The notes under the pieces: generated by a model
Databases searched by the model: none
What the model was told of the DNA's origin: nothing
What the model saw: the letters and a program-made list of their open reading frames with translations, nothing else
Part shown: positions 43,806 to 54,286 of the stretch, one piece after another
Layout of the letters: each line of letters opens with the position of its first letter
Numbering within the stretch: the stretch's first letter is position 1
Made by a program: the position numbers and the translations under genes
DNA from: CAYVKM01 sp964452045
GTDB lineage: Bacteria > Calditrichota > Calditrichia > RBG-13-44-9
DNA length: 64,000 nucleotides
NCBI GenBank assembly: GCA_964452045.1
Contig: CAYVKM010000007.1
Span: 1 to 64,000 of the forward strand
Reading direction: 5' to 3'

Positions 43806-44642
43806 TTATAAAAAATCCTGGGAGGGCAGATCTTTTTTTCTTTTCTGTTCTTTTTCTTTCTCTGAAAATGGTCTTCTTCCGGCCAGAATGCGGGATTTTG
43901 GAAAGACCACCTCATGGGGGGCTATGGTCGCTCCTTCACCGATTTCCACATCTCCCATAATAGTAGCCTTTAGTCCCACTGTGGCGCCTTTTCTTATTTT
44001 TACCGGTTCCACAATCAGATATCCCTTGGTGGCATAATGGGCAATAATGTGCACCGAACCACCGATGGTCACTTTATCTTCGATTTCAATCAGACTGGGA
44101 TCGGATATATTGGTGGTGTTGAGATGAACATTTTTTCCAATCTTCATGCCCATCATCCGGTAGAATAAAATGTTTAACGGGGTAGGCGTGATGAATTCCA
44201 GAAAGGTATAGCGGACGATATAGGTAAAAGCATTATGAAAATACCAGGGAACGGAGGCCAGCGAGTAATAACCCCCTCTGAAAGGTTTGAGACGAAACGG
44301 CATCAGGAAATTAAAAATCGGAATGACAAATATCAGGGTGAATCCATAAAGAAAATATCCTGAAATTAACCCGCAACCGATAGTGAAATAATAAAAAACT
44401 GTTGGTAAATCGCGAAAGTTATCCAGGATATAATTGAACAGGTAAACGCTGGGTGTGGCGGAAATCCCCATTGCCGCTATGGCGATAATATATAAAGGGA
44501 TCAAAGCAATAATATAGCTTCCGACCCGAAAACGCCTTAACAGCATTTCAAAAAAACCAGCCAGTCCGGCACGTTCGGAAGAAATCGCATCTACATCTTC
44601 CCTGAAATTACTGTGTTGATCAGGATTTTTCTGAGTCGTCAT
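43806..44642 (-). CDS. Membrane-anchored hexapeptide (left-handed beta-helix) acyltransferase-like protein
   Basis: A 278-residue protein. After about 35 polar residues, two or three membrane helices span about 42-130. Residues 165-250 form hexapeptide coils (MKIGKNVHLNTTNISD, VTIGGSVHIIAH, VKIRKGATVGLKATIMGDVEIGEGATIA). The combination resembles the terminal domain found at the end of some non-ribosomal peptide synthetase-like proteins and free-standing relatives, where the substrate is not settled. The tail is highly charged (SEKEKEQKRKKD). It is isolated on the minus strand between a terminator and a divergent TonB receptor. The acyl donor and acceptor are unknown. Confidence 0.7.
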   Translation of the reverse strand: MTTQKNPDQHSNFREDVDAISSERAGLAGFFEMLLRRFRVGSYIIALIPLYIIAIAAMGISATPSVYLFNYILDNFRDLPTVFYYFTIGCGLISGYFLYGFTLIFVIPIFNFLMPFRLKPFRGGYYSLASVPWYFHNAFTYIVRYTFLEFITPTPLNILFYRMMGMKIGKNVHLNTTNISDPSLIEIEDKVTIGGSVHIIAHYATKGYLIVEPVKIRKGATVGLKATIMGDVEIGEGATIAPHEVVFPKSRILAGRRPFSEKEKEQKRKKDLPSQDFL

Positions 44643-44896
44643 AAAATTACCATTTTTTATAGAATTAAATTACACGTAACTATCTGAATAAGTCACGTAT
44701 ATATCGTTTAACGGTTTCAATTTACTCAACAATAAGAGGCCATATTGAGTAGACTGTTTAAGATCTGCAATTGTCCACCTTACACACTTGATAAAGTAAT
44801 CCATTCTGAAAATCTCTGACCCTAAGTCTATCCAATGATGACAAATAGTATCTGCAAATAAATTGTTAAAGTCAACTATTTTGTATCGAGGTTAAG

Positions 44897-47290
44897 ATGA
44901 TTCATACAAAAAATATTCTAATGGTCCTGATTATCTTACTATATCCGGTTATTTGCTCTTCCTTATTCAGTCAGTCAACCAAAATTTCGGCCAAACAAAA
45001 ACCGGGATCCGGAGTCATTACGGGCCAGGTGCGCGATAAAGAAAACCATCAACCATTGATTGGAACAAATGTCGTCCTGATCGGAACGGGGGTAGGGGGA
45101 ACAACTGACCTCAATGGGAAATATAATATTTCCGATCTCTCTCCCGGCGTATACAATGTGGAATTTTCTTACATAGGGTATAAAACAAGAGAAGTAGATG
45201 AATTATTGGTACAGGCAGATTCTGAAATCAGTCTGGACATCGAACTAGAACTGCAAGCCCTGCAATTAAATGAGATTGTTGTTACACCCGGACAATTCAT
45301 GGTAAAAGGCAAAGAACCAATTGTCCGGCAAACTTTAACCCAGCAGGATTTACAAACCATTCCCTTCGGTGAAGATGTTTATCGTGCCATTACCAGGCTT
45401 CCCGGGGTAACATCCGGTGATTTTTCGGCAAAATTTACGGTTAGGGGTGGGGAGAATGAAGAGGTAGTTGTGATGATAGATGGTCAACAGCTTTATGAAC
45501 CCTTCCATCTCAAAGACCTGGATGGAGGGGCTTTGAGTATTATCGACGTTGAGGCAATTGAAGGTATCGATTTGTATACCGGCGGTTTTCCGGCAGAATA
45601 CGGAGAAGGTTTGAGCGGTGTCTTCAATATGAAATCTGCCACTCAAAACATGGGAAAATCCCAGACAAGCCTCGGTATTAGTTTTATGAATGCCCGTCTG
45701 ATGTCTGCAGGTAATTTTAATCAAAATAAGGGTTCCTGGTTATTCTCGGCCCGAAGAGGCTATCTGGATTTCGTTTTGGATTTGATGGGGGAGGAGAATC
45801 AACCCTCTCCGACTTATTTTGATATTTTCAGTAAAATGGAGTATAATCTTGCTCCTAAATATACCTTGACTGCCAGTGTGCTTCATTCCGGTGACAAGCT
45901 GGAGTACATTGAGGATGATCGTGATACAGACAATACGAAGTATGGAAATACATATGGGTGGCTTACGCTAAATTCAATGCAGAGCTCCAGATTGTTTTCG
46001 CGAACCATTCTATCCTATGGAAGATTAGCGCATAATCGTACCGGGACCGGCTATTATGGTGATCTGGACGAAATTGATTTTACCGTATCAGATGATAAGA
46101 GTGTCAATATAATTGGATTTAAACAGGATTGGGATTTTGAGTTGCTTGACAATTATTTCCTGAAATGGGGAATAAATTATCAATACCTGAATGCAGATTA
46201 TAATTATCTGAATACAAAATGGAACCGAATATGGGTTAGTCCAAATAATTATAACCTATCGATCGATACAATCAATGCGAATCTTAATCCCAATGGCAAT
46301 CGACTGGGTGCATATTTATCTAACCGTTTCCGGATATGGTCTCCTTTAACCACAGAAATAGGCTTAAGATACGATCGCAACACTTACACAAATGATCAAC
46401 ACTTCAGTCCACGAGTGAATATGGTCTATGCCATAGGAAAACAAACTTTTTTGCGTGCTGGCTGGGGATATTTCTATCAGAGTGAAGGAATCCACGAATT
46501 GAAAGTTGCTGACGGAGAGACCCAATTCTTTCCTGCAGAATTATCCCGGCATTGGGTAGCCGGTTTAGAACATACCTTCGGCAATGGCCTAAATCTGCGG
46601 CTGGAGGGATATTATAAAAAGAATTCGGACCTTCGTCCCGATTACCGGACTTTCTCGAATACCTTTGAGATTTTCCCGGAAGTCCAGGATGATAGGTTCA
46701 AATTAACCTTTAATGGAGCCACTTCGAAGGGAATTGAATTCTATCTGAAATACGATCGGGGCAGTAAAATTTCCTGCTGGGCGAGCTATGCCCTGGCGCA
46801 AGCGGTGGATGATATCAGAAACCTGGTATACCAGGGAGTAGTTTATCCCTCTATGAAATCTGCTTATCCTAACAGATACGATCAACTACATACAATTTTT
46901 TTGGATTTCAATTATCGGCCGAATCGCAAGTGGCATCTGAATGTTTCCTGGCAATACCATACCGGATGGCCCTTTACCAGGCAGGTGTTAAAAAGCGAAC
47001 AGCTTCCTAATGGCAACATTCAATATTCGGTTGTTTATGATGAATTCAATGGAACACCATTTCCTCCATTTCAAAGATTGGATCTGCAGATTAACCGCCA
47101 TTTCTACCTATCTCGCGGCAGGCTCTCTTTGTTTCTGGCTTTGATTAATTTATATGACCGTGGTAATCTCAGGAACATTAAATATTATGTCAATACAAGA
47201 CCGGATGGAAAACCCTATTTAGTGGAAATGAAAGAATACTGGTTTCGACTGTTACCTTCGGTGGGATTAAGCTGGACCTGGACACATTAG
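44897..47290 (+). CDS. TonB-dependent outer-membrane receptor
   Basis: A 797-residue receptor. The signal peptide is about residues 1-26. Residues 38-120 are a carboxypeptidase-regulatory-like beta domain (GVITGQVRDKENHQPLIGTN), typical for FCB receptors. The plug follows at about 130-235 (FTVRGGENEEVVVMIDGQQLY, AEYGEGLSGVFNMKS). The rest is a 22-strand-type barrel with alternating aromatic patterns, ending in an aromatic-rich C-terminus (GLSWTWTH). It should take up a large ligand using TonB energy. No SusD-like lipoprotein is adjacent, so it is not a classic SusCD pair. Ligand unknown. Confidence 0.9.
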   Translation: MIHTKNILMVLIILLYPVICSSLFSQSTKISAKQKPGSGVITGQVRDKENHQPLIGTNVVLIGTGVGGTTDLNGKYNISDLSPGVYNVEFSYIGYKTREVDELLVQADSEISLDIELELQALQLNEIVVTPGQFMVKGKEPIVRQTLTQQDLQTIPFGEDVYRAITRLPGVTSGDFSAKFTVRGGENEEVVVMIDGQQLYEPFHLKDLDGGALSIIDVEAIEGIDLYTGGFPAEYGEGLSGVFNMKSATQNMGKSQTSLGISFMNARLMSAGNFNQNKGSWLFSARRGYLDFVLDLMGEENQPSPTYFDIFSKMEYNLAPKYTLTASVLHSGDKLEYIEDDRDTDNTKYGNTYGWLTLNSMQSSRLFSRTILSYGRLAHNRTGTGYYGDLDEIDFTVSDDKSVNIIGFKQDWDFELLDNYFLKWGINYQYLNADYNYLNTKWNRIWVSPNNYNLSIDTINANLNPNGNRLGAYLSNRFRIWSPLTTEIGLRYDRNTYTNDQHFSPRVNMVYAIGKQTFLRAGWGYFYQSEGIHELKVADGETQFFPAELSRHWVAGLEHTFGNGLNLRLEGYYKKNSDLRPDYRTFSNTFEIFPEVQDDRFKLTFNGATSKGIEFYLKYDRGSKISCWASYALAQAVDDIRNLVYQGVVYPSMKSAYPNRYDQLHTIFLDFNYRPNRKWHLNVSWQYHTGWPFTRQVLKSEQLPNGNIQYSVVYDEFNGTPFPPFQRLDLQINRHFYLSRGRLSLFLALINLYDRGNLRNIKYYVNTRPDGKPYLVEMKEYWFRLLPSVGLSWTWTH

Positions 47291-47345
47291 TTATATTTAG
47301 GTTTATGTCAAAATAGGATTGAAATAGATAATGCAAGGATATTGA

Positions 47346-49439
47346 TCAGGCTGGATTATCCAGGATTGAGCGAATCTTTTTTTCTAATCTTTTTAAAGTA
47401 TAAGGTTTTGCCAGAAAATAGTGTCCATTTTTGCCATTGGTCTCTTGCATCGAGATCCGGCTGTCAGTAAAACCGGAACAAAGCAGAACTTTGACCTCAG
47501 GATTTAATTCTTTCATACACTGGGCCAGTTCTTCACCGCTCATTTCCGGCATCACAATATCGGTAATTACCAGATCTAACTTGTAAGCCAGGGAATCCTG
47601 CTGGATTTTTTTCAGCGCTTCCTTGCCATTTTCTGCTTCCACAATGTTGTAACCAAATGTGCGCAGTGCTTTACACATTAATTCCCGCACATGGATATCG
47701 TCTTCCACAAACAAAATGGATTCCATGCGTTTCTGGAACTTGATTTCGGTATCCGGTTTTTGTTCCGGTTTCTTCTGATCTGCCGAGACCGGCCAGTAAA
47801 TTTTAAACGTAGTTCCTTTACCCTGCTCACTTTCAATATAAATATTACCACTGTTTTGTTTGACGATTCCATAAACAGTGGAAAGTCCGAGTCCAGTGCC
47901 TTCGCCTTCTTTTTTGGTGGAATAGAAGGGTTCAAAAATATTTTCTTTGGTCTCCTCGTCCATGCCAATACCAGTGTCTTGCACAGCAATCAGGATGAAC
48001 TTTCCTTCCCGGCTTCCGGCATACTGATTGGTGAATTCTTTGGTGAGAACTGTTTCATCGGTAATGATTCTGATTTTTTTGGGCTTGGATTTATCTTTCT
48101 GCTTTTTAATAGCATAATTGGCATTTACAATAAGATTGACCAGCACCTGCTGGATCTGCACCGGGTCGGCTTTGATGTAACTCAGATCTTTTTTTAGTCC
48201 CAATTCAAAGCGGATATCTTCGGAGATCAACCGCTCCAGCATGGAATGCAGATCGGTTATTTCTTTATTGATATCAACAATTTTTGGTTCAATCATCTGA
48301 CGTCTGCTGAAGGCTAGCAGCTGATGGATCAGATCTTCCGCACGTTTAACCCCAATGATGATATTCTCAATATTATGATAAACCGGGTGCGATTTATCCA
48401 GGTCCATTTGCGAAAGTTCGGCATTTCCGATAATCGTGGTTAGAATATTATTGAAATCGTGAGCGACTCCACCAGCCAGCATACCGATGGATTCCATTTT
48501 TTTTGCCTGGAATAATTGTTGTTCCAGTTGCCGCTTGTAGGTAACGTTCCGTAAAATACCCTGGTAAGCAACTATTTTTCCGCTTTTGTCCTTTACTGCT
48601 TTGGCGGTGGCCAGAACGAAAATTTTTTCACCCTCTCTGGTTTTTAATTCCAGTTCGTAGTCCCGTACCTGACCATTGGTATTTATCGCCTTCTTGTATT
48701 TTTTTCGCTCTTCCGGATTGACATAAAGATCCCGTTCGATATTTAAATTCAGTAAATCTCTCATCGAATAGCCGAATAATTTAGCGCCCGCCGGATTAAT
48801 TTCCAGGAATCTTCCTTCGGGTGTGGTTATGAATACCACATCTTCAATATCGGCGAAAAGTCTTTTAAACCGCTGCTCGGCCCGGATACCGGCTTTGTTG
48901 GAATTTTTATGATGCAACGCCTTTGCAAATATGCTCCCACAGATCTTTAACATGGAAATCACATCATCAGAGAATTCCTTTTTTGCACTGACCGAATCAA
49001 GGCCGATAAAACCGATAACCGACTGACTGGAATTGATAGGGCAGAGTGTCATGGATTGGGTCTTTTCCACTTCCATGATTGCCCGGATGGTGCTTGCTCT
49101 GGTCGGGAGATCGTCCGCAGCATAAATCTTGACCATCGAATTATTCAGGATCGGGTGAATTAGCCAGTGGAAATCTTCACTATCCACCCGATCGTGCTGT
49201 GGTATCTTTTCTTTTATGTCGTTGCTGTTGTATCTGTGAGTAAGCTTCAGACGTTTGTTATCATCCTCAAAAAGATAGATATAACTGCGATCGGCCTGGA
49301 CAAAATCTGCCACAACTGCCAGGCTGTTTTCCAGAAGTTCGTCAATTTCATCCGGGGCAACATCAATAAACTTGAAGGCGATCGATAATAGAATTCGGCT
49401 GATTTCCAGCCTTTGTGCGTCCGTCGGTTTGCCGATCAC
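47346..49439 (-). CDS. Hybrid sensor histidine kinase (GAF-PAS-HisKA-HATPase-REC)
   Basis: A 697-residue soluble kinase. The order is a GAF domain (about 25-175), a PAS domain with PAC motif (about 190-310; GRFLEINPAGAKLFGYS, AYQGILRNVT), HisKA with the phospho-histidine in GGVAHDFNNIL, HATPase_c with N box VNLIVNANYAI and G boxes DTGIGMD and GEGTGLGLSTVYGI, and a C-terminal receiver (about 575-690) with Asp in LVITDIVMPEMSG and the Lys in FLAKPYT. With no membrane segment it must sense cytoplasmic cues. No output regulator is adjacent; the NtrC-type regulator 25 kb away is a possible partner but nothing here proves it. Confidence 0.92.
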   Translation of the reverse strand: MIGKPTDAQRLEISRILLSIAFKFIDVAPDEIDELLENSLAVVADFVQADRSYIYLFEDDNKRLKLTHRYNSNDIKEKIPQHDRVDSEDFHWLIHPILNNSMVKIYAADDLPTRASTIRAIMEVEKTQSMTLCPINSSQSVIGFIGLDSVSAKKEFSDDVISMLKICGSIFAKALHHKNSNKAGIRAEQRFKRLFADIEDVVFITTPEGRFLEINPAGAKLFGYSMRDLLNLNIERDLYVNPEERKKYKKAINTNGQVRDYELELKTREGEKIFVLATAKAVKDKSGKIVAYQGILRNVTYKRQLEQQLFQAKKMESIGMLAGGVAHDFNNILTTIIGNAELSQMDLDKSHPVYHNIENIIIGVKRAEDLIHQLLAFSRRQMIEPKIVDINKEITDLHSMLERLISEDIRFELGLKKDLSYIKADPVQIQQVLVNLIVNANYAIKKQKDKSKPKKIRIITDETVLTKEFTNQYAGSREGKFILIAVQDTGIGMDEETKENIFEPFYSTKKEGEGTGLGLSTVYGIVKQNSGNIYIESEQGKGTTFKIYWPVSADQKKPEQKPDTEIKFQKRMESILFVEDDIHVRELMCKALRTFGYNIVEAENGKEALKKIQQDSLAYKLDLVITDIVMPEMSGEELAQCMKELNPEVKVLLCSGFTDSRISMQETNGKNGHYFLAKPYTLKRLEKKIRSILDNPA

Positions 49440-49512
49440 AGTTTCTCCGATGCCTGAAATTTAATATTTTTGATATTTGTCCGATTCATTACCAATAACT
49501 GAAATGGTACGT

Positions 49513-52500
49513 TTAATGTTGTAATATCATCTTAATTGCGCGACGGAAATGTTTGGATTGTAACTGTAGAATGTAAATTCCGCTGGCCACCTGATTTCCT
49601 GAATCGTTCAAGCCATTCCATCTTATCTGATAATAACCGGGCTCTTTTTGCGCCTTTTCCAGCAAGGTTCGCACCCGCCGGCCTAAAATGTCATAAATGG
49701 AGATACTGACAGTTTCTCTTTGGGGCAGCTGATATTTAATCAGGGTTATCGGATTGAATGGATTCGGATAATTTTGATCCAACCGGAAGGTCATTGGTGC
49801 TTCCTGATAGTTCGCAGTTGCCTGGGCCAAAAAATTCTCCGTGCCGACAAATAATTTGAACCTGGCCTGATCGGCTTCGAGTTGAATCTCTTGCTGATTA
49901 TACTTTATTTTCGAATCTTCCGAAACAATCTGCCAGTTATAATTAGCCGGTAAATTTTCCGGCTCAAACTTTAATGTTTTCCTTTGGTTCACATTTGCTG
50001 ATAAGCCAATCTCAAATATATAGCCTTCGGCACCGGGTTGACGGTAATCGGTTGAATACGGGCCTGTATTTTCATTTGGCATAAAATAGAGGGAAACAAA
50101 TTTGCCAATCTGTGGAGGCTCAGGATAATCATTTATGTCAATAGAGGAAGATGCACCGGTCCGAACACCAGCGTAATTGAACCGATCTCTGATATTACCG
50201 GATTCTACCAATACCTGGATTTGCCATTCCTCATTCTGGGGTTGAAACATGATTTTCTGAAATGCCATAAGTGATTGCGCCTGCCGGGGCGGTATATTAA
50301 TTACTGTGTCATAGGCAACATTCACCGCATAGCCTTTAAATGGATCCATCACCGAGACAAATAACCACTCCGTCCCGTCGTAATATCTCAGAGGAAGCTC
50401 CTGGCTAATCTGATTCCAGTCTACCGGGAAGGCAAAGGGGGTTGAAATCATATTCCAACCCTGATGCAATTGCAGGGAATAATCCTGGTTGGATAAAACA
50501 GATTGCGAATTTGATATATCCAGTTGTCTCGGCTCACTGGTAATAAGCCAAATCGATTTTCCCGGTGGCAACGTATGGATTAACTCGGTGATTTCAGTAT
50601 AATCCGTTCCATCTATACAATCAAAAATCCGGTATTTACTTTTATCATAAGCACCCAGATTGTCAGAGAACAATTCATTCAGATTTTGTCCAAAGGAAAA
50701 AACCGGTTTCGATATCATTTGATAAATTGCTTTTTTTGTCTTCGTCGGAAAATTCAAGGTCGGGACATAAACCTGAATGCAATTGGGCCTGTTTATTCCC
50801 ATGATCGGGTAATCCGTTGAGCGCCAGCCATGATATGCGATAACATAATAATCTATCCCTCGCTCGGTGACCTGGGCGGAATCTATGGTTGCGGACCAGG
50901 TGCTATTAGTGATATGAGTCAGACTTTGCTTTTGAAACTCAAGACTTCCGCCTTTTCTGAGATAAAGGAAAGCAGAGTCTACCGGGGATTGACTGGTGAT
51001 GGTAAAACTGGCGTTACCATTCTTTCGGCTTATAAACGGGTTACTGGAATGGGTTGAACTATAGGCAATGTTTGCCGCTAACTCATCAAAGGCTAAACCG
51101 GAAAGTAAAACAGTGCGATGGGGGTTTGCGGGATCGTTGCAATGAATATTGAGCAGTGCTTCCAACGGGCCAACCCGTACCGGATGGAAATTAATAGAAA
51201 TGTTTGCCGAATCTTCCGGTGGTAGGGTAATATCCAGACCAATAGATTCAAGTATGAATTGATTTGAGTCAGGACCTGATATAACCAGACTGTCCTTGTA
51301 GATTATCAGGGTGGCCTCACCCGTATTAAAAAATGTTAATACCTGCAGTGTATCAGAAGTTCTTGGAATTTTACCAAAATCCAGACTTTGGGAAGAGAGA
51401 ACCAGACCAGAAACCACCCCCTCGCCGGTAAGGCTTACCGTTTCCTCGCATTGATAAGGATCGTTGCAGAGAATATGCATTTCTGACTGAAAGCTCCCAA
51501 TCCGGTCTGGTTGAAAGCGGATTAACAATGTCGTTGAATCACCGGGGATGATTGAAGTGTCCGATTGACCCAATGCGAACGAGAAGGAATTTGAATCGGG
51601 ACCTGAAAAATGCAGACTGTCTGGTTGGAGGATCAGTATGGCCTCACCGTCATTGTAAATGGTGAGTGAAAGCTCTTTTATTGAATCCACCGCAACCTTG
51701 CCAAAATTTACGCCCTGGTAAGATAGTCGGATGAGGGGTACGATACCCCTTCCGGAGAGCATTATTTCCTCGAATTCATGAAAAGGATCATTTGATTGTA
51801 TGGTCAACTGACCGGTAATCCTGCCGGAGTCGACCGGAGCAAAACGTATGGGAAGATAAACCGTATTCCCGGATGGTAGGGTAAATGTGGTATCATTGAT
51901 ATTAAATATTTGGCTAACCGAATCGTGTATGGATAGCTGGACAATGGTCAATGGCTGATTCCCGACATTGGCAATCGGGAAGATTAAAACTGTATCTGAA
52001 GCCAATGGTACCGAGCCAAAGTCCAGATTTTCCTGGGGTAGTTGAATATAGGGTCCCAGACCTGTGCCGGAGAGCATTACCGCTAACCGGGGATTTTCCG
52101 GATCATCGGTAAGAATGATCAGTGAATCCTGATAAAGCCGGGCAGAATCCGGGATAAACATGACCTGAATGGAATCCTGGGTGGAATCCGGATTCATGGT
52201 TAGATAATTTTGACCCAGAGAAAATGCTTCTTCCGCTGGTGGAATAAATTCCAAATGTAGCGTATCGTCGCCGCTGTTGAGAAAAGGCAAGTCCAGAGTT
52301 GAAAAACTACCCAGCGATACCTCATGAAAATCCAGTTCACTGGTAAAAAGATTGATTACCGGTAATACACCCTGGCCGAACAGGGGAATAGATACCGTTC
52401 CGAAATTGGATGTATGAAAGATCAAATCCGAAGCAAAGTAATTTACGCTATCCGGGGTAAAGGATATTTCAAGATCAGTGCTATCGGGGGGCGGATTCAA

Positions 52501-53640
52501 AATAAAATTAGGTTTATTGGCCAAAAAGACAGCGGGAGTATCCGGATCAAAGCCTATATTTATTACACTGACAGCTACGTCCCGATAATTGATGATTTTC
52601 AGGTCTTCATCCTCCGTACTGTCCCGTCTGACCTTTCCAAAATTTACAATTTGTGGTTTAACATAAATCGGGGGAAACCACAAGTTTGCTTCAGGACCGC
52701 CATAGGCTCCCATGTCATTTAGAATACTCCCCTTGGACGGTGGAAAGAATTTGTCGTTATAAATCTCAGTGCTGTCCCCCTCATCAATGCAGGGCGATTG
52801 GTCTGAAAGGAAATAGGTTAGGGTATCCTCAAACAGCGGATCAACATTGATATTACCCCTCCCGGGATATGTTAGGGTGTCTTGTTGAATATCGGAATAG
52901 GTCACATTCTGGAGAGTGTCAGGAAAAATGATGCCAATTGAATCTCCATAGACTATTGAATTTTTAATAAAAACTCGTTGTGTTTCACAATATATTCCAG
53001 AATTCTGTTTTTCTACAATAGTAAGATTTATCAGGTTCAGCGTATCATTACTGTCGTTTGAATAGATTCCAAACCGGCTGTTCTGCGTGATGATTGTATT
53101 GGAAGCAACTAGTCCGCCGGACTCGAGAAATATGCCATTCTGGCCATTATTGGTTATAAAGCAATGTTTTATAGTTGTTGGAGTGTCTTTAATGTATATT
53201 CCATCGCCAACATTGTTCACAATACGACAATTGCGGATGCTAGGAGCGCTATTGCCTTCGGTTCTGATGCCATAAGTAGTGGAACCTTCAATTCTACAGT
53301 AGGAAATTGAAGAGGATGAAGTTCCGGTTTTAAATTTTATTCCTTGCCACCCGGTGGTGTTTGTTGGTGATGGACGAAAATAAATCGAGTCGCTGTAAAA
53401 TCCATTAGCCTGGAGATTATCATTGACTTCAAACTTAAAATTATTGTCATCAAATAAAATAATAACTCCTGGCTCTATTGTTAAGGTAGTAACAGATACA
53501 TTATCCTGAATAATATAAGGTGAACCGGCCAACGTCCAGACAGTGTTTGCTGGAATAGTTCCATTTGTAATAGTGGTTTGAGGAAATAGAGAATGGATAC
53601 CTGCAACTAAAATCAAAAATATAAAAATGCTGAATTTCAT
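49513..53640 (-). CDS. Large secreted T9SS protein: beta-helix plus choice-of-anchor/ASPM-like repeats
   Basis: A 1375-residue exported protein with a signal peptide at 1-20 (ends LFPQ). Residues 60-260 form right-handed parallel beta-helix repeats (ISYCRIEGSTTYGIRTEGN, SIRNCRIVNNVGDGIYIKD). Residues about 315-880 hold about six repeats of the ASPM/SPD-2/Hydin-like or choice-of-anchor D type, each with L-D-F-G-x-V/I and a F-x-P-x-x-x-G pattern followed by SNDP or CNDP. A further beta domain precedes the C-terminal sorting domain (LDQNYPNPFNPITLIKYQLP, ending KMILQH). It is the last gene of a three-gene minus-strand group with a TPR membrane protein and a Ser/Thr kinase. Likely a surface adhesin or scaffold; ligand unknown. 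Confidence 0.85.
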   Translation of the reverse strand: MKFSIFIFLILVAGIHSLFPQTTITNGTIPANTVWTLAGSPYIIQDNVSVTTLTIEPGVIILFDDNNFKFEVNDNLQANGFYSDSIYFRPSPTNTTGWQGIKFKTGTSSSSISYCRIEGSTTYGIRTEGNSAPSIRNCRIVNNVGDGIYIKDTPTTIKHCFITNNGQNGIFLESGGLVASNTIITQNSRFGIYSNDSNDTLNLINLTIVEKQNSGIYCETQRVFIKNSIVYGDSIGIIFPDTLQNVTYSDIQQDTLTYPGRGNINVDPLFEDTLTYFLSDQSPCIDEGDSTEIYNDKFFPPSKGSILNDMGAYGGPEANLWFPPIYVKPQIVNFGKVRRDSTEDEDLKIINYRDVAVSVINIGFDPDTPAVFLANKPNFILNPPPDSTDLEISFTPDSVNYFASDLIFHTSNFGTVSIPLFGQGVLPVINLFTSELDFHEVSLGSFSTLDLPFLNSGDDTLHLEFIPPAEEAFSLGQNYLTMNPDSTQDSIQVMFIPDSARLYQDSLIILTDDPENPRLAVMLSGTGLGPYIQLPQENLDFGSVPLASDTVLIFPIANVGNQPLTIVQLSIHDSVSQIFNINDTTFTLPSGNTVYLPIRFAPVDSGRITGQLTIQSNDPFHEFEEIMLSGRGIVPLIRLSYQGVNFGKVAVDSIKELSLTIYNDGEAILILQPDSLHFSGPDSNSFSFALGQSDTSIIPGDSTTLLIRFQPDRIGSFQSEMHILCNDPYQCEETVSLTGEGVVSGLVLSSQSLDFGKIPRTSDTLQVLTFFNTGEATLIIYKDSLVISGPDSNQFILESIGLDITLPPEDSANISINFHPVRVGPLEALLNIHCNDPANPHRTVLLSGLAFDELAANIAYSSTHSSNPFISRKNGNASFTITSQSPVDSAFLYLRKGGSLEFQKQSLTHITNSTWSATIDSAQVTERGIDYYVIAYHGWRSTDYPIMGINRPNCIQVYVPTLNFPTKTKKAIYQMISKPVFSFGQNLNELFSDNLGAYDKSKYRIFDCIDGTDYTEITELIHTLPPGKSIWLITSEPRQLDISNSQSVLSNQDYSLQLHQGWNMISTPFAFPVDWNQISQELPLRYYDGTEWLFVSVMDPFKGYAVNVAYDTVINIPPRQAQSLMAFQKIMFQPQNEEWQIQVLVESGNIRDRFNYAGVRTGASSSIDINDYPEPPQIGKFVSLYFMPNENTGPYSTDYRQPGAEGYIFEIGLSANVNQRKTLKFEPENLPANYNWQIVSEDSKIKYNQQEIQLEADQARFKLFVGTENFLAQATANYQEAPMTFRLDQNYPNPFNPITLIKYQLPQRETVSISIYDILGRRVRTLLEKAQKEPGYYQIRWNGLNDSGNQVASGIYILQLQSKHFRRAIKMILQH

Positions 53641-53657
53641 CTTATAATCATCCGCTT

Positions 53658-54233
53658 TTAGGGAAAACTTGGTGGCTCGGGTAACGGATTACTCTCGCTA
53701 CCTTTTTCCTTACCACCATTCGCCACCAAAACAATCACTGCTGCGGCTGCGGCGCCGCCCGCACCAAGCAGTAACCATTTTTTCATCCCGGATTTTGCCG
53801 GGACTGCTTTCTTATTGGATTCTTCCTTTTTTACCTGGGAAACCAGGCTCACGAAAATGGGTGTCTCCTGCTCAATAGTCGGCTGGTAATTGGGATCAAT
53901 TCTCAGGATTTTTCGGATATTCTCTTTGGCCGGGTTCAATTCATCTTTGGCCACATAAATCCGGGCCAGAATGGTGTATGCCTTCACCTGATCGGGTTTT
54001 TGCAATTGAGGATCCGAAAGACTCAGGTTGACCAGTTCTATGGCTTTCTCAAATTCACCATTGTAATAGGATTCTTCTGCTTCATTTATTTGTTTGGTGG
54101 ATAGCTGGTTTTCAGCTGCCGTCAGTTTCCCAGAGAAACTGATTGGAACTCCAATCAAATGGAAACTAAAAAAGGTCATCAGCAAAATGACCAGGTTATC
54201 TCTTAAATTTCTGGTGATTTTTACTTTCAGCAT
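53658..54233 (-). CDS. Envelope TPR-like protein with C-terminal membrane segment
   Basis: A 191-residue protein with an N-terminal hydrophobic segment (about 12-32), a TPR-like helical region (about 45-125; EAEESYYNGEFEKAIELVNLSL, ARIYVAKDELNPAKENIRKIL), a Lys-rich linker and a second, Ala/Gly-rich membrane segment (about 151-169). The last residues are Pro-rich (PLPEPPSFP). It lies between the Ser/Thr kinase gene (53 bases upstream) and the giant secreted protein gene (17 bases downstream). It may link kinase and envelope, but no known family function is claimed. Confidence 0.7.
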   Translation of the reverse strand: MLKVKITRNLRDNLVILLMTFFSFHLIGVPISFSGKLTAAENQLSTKQINEAEESYYNGEFEKAIELVNLSLSDPQLQKPDQVKAYTILARIYVAKDELNPAKENIRKILRIDPNYQPTIEQETPIFVSLVSQVKKEESNKKAVPAKSGMKKWLLLGAGGAAAAAVIVLVANGGKEKGSESNPLPEPPSFP

Positions 54234-54286
54234 CTGGTATTTACCGCCATTCCCTGCGATTAAAACTCCTGTTATATCTCATTTTG

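Noticed and set aside
47691..48197. Plus-strand open frame opposite the hybrid histidine kinase
   Set aside because: Phe-rich shadow of the kinase code with no independent support.
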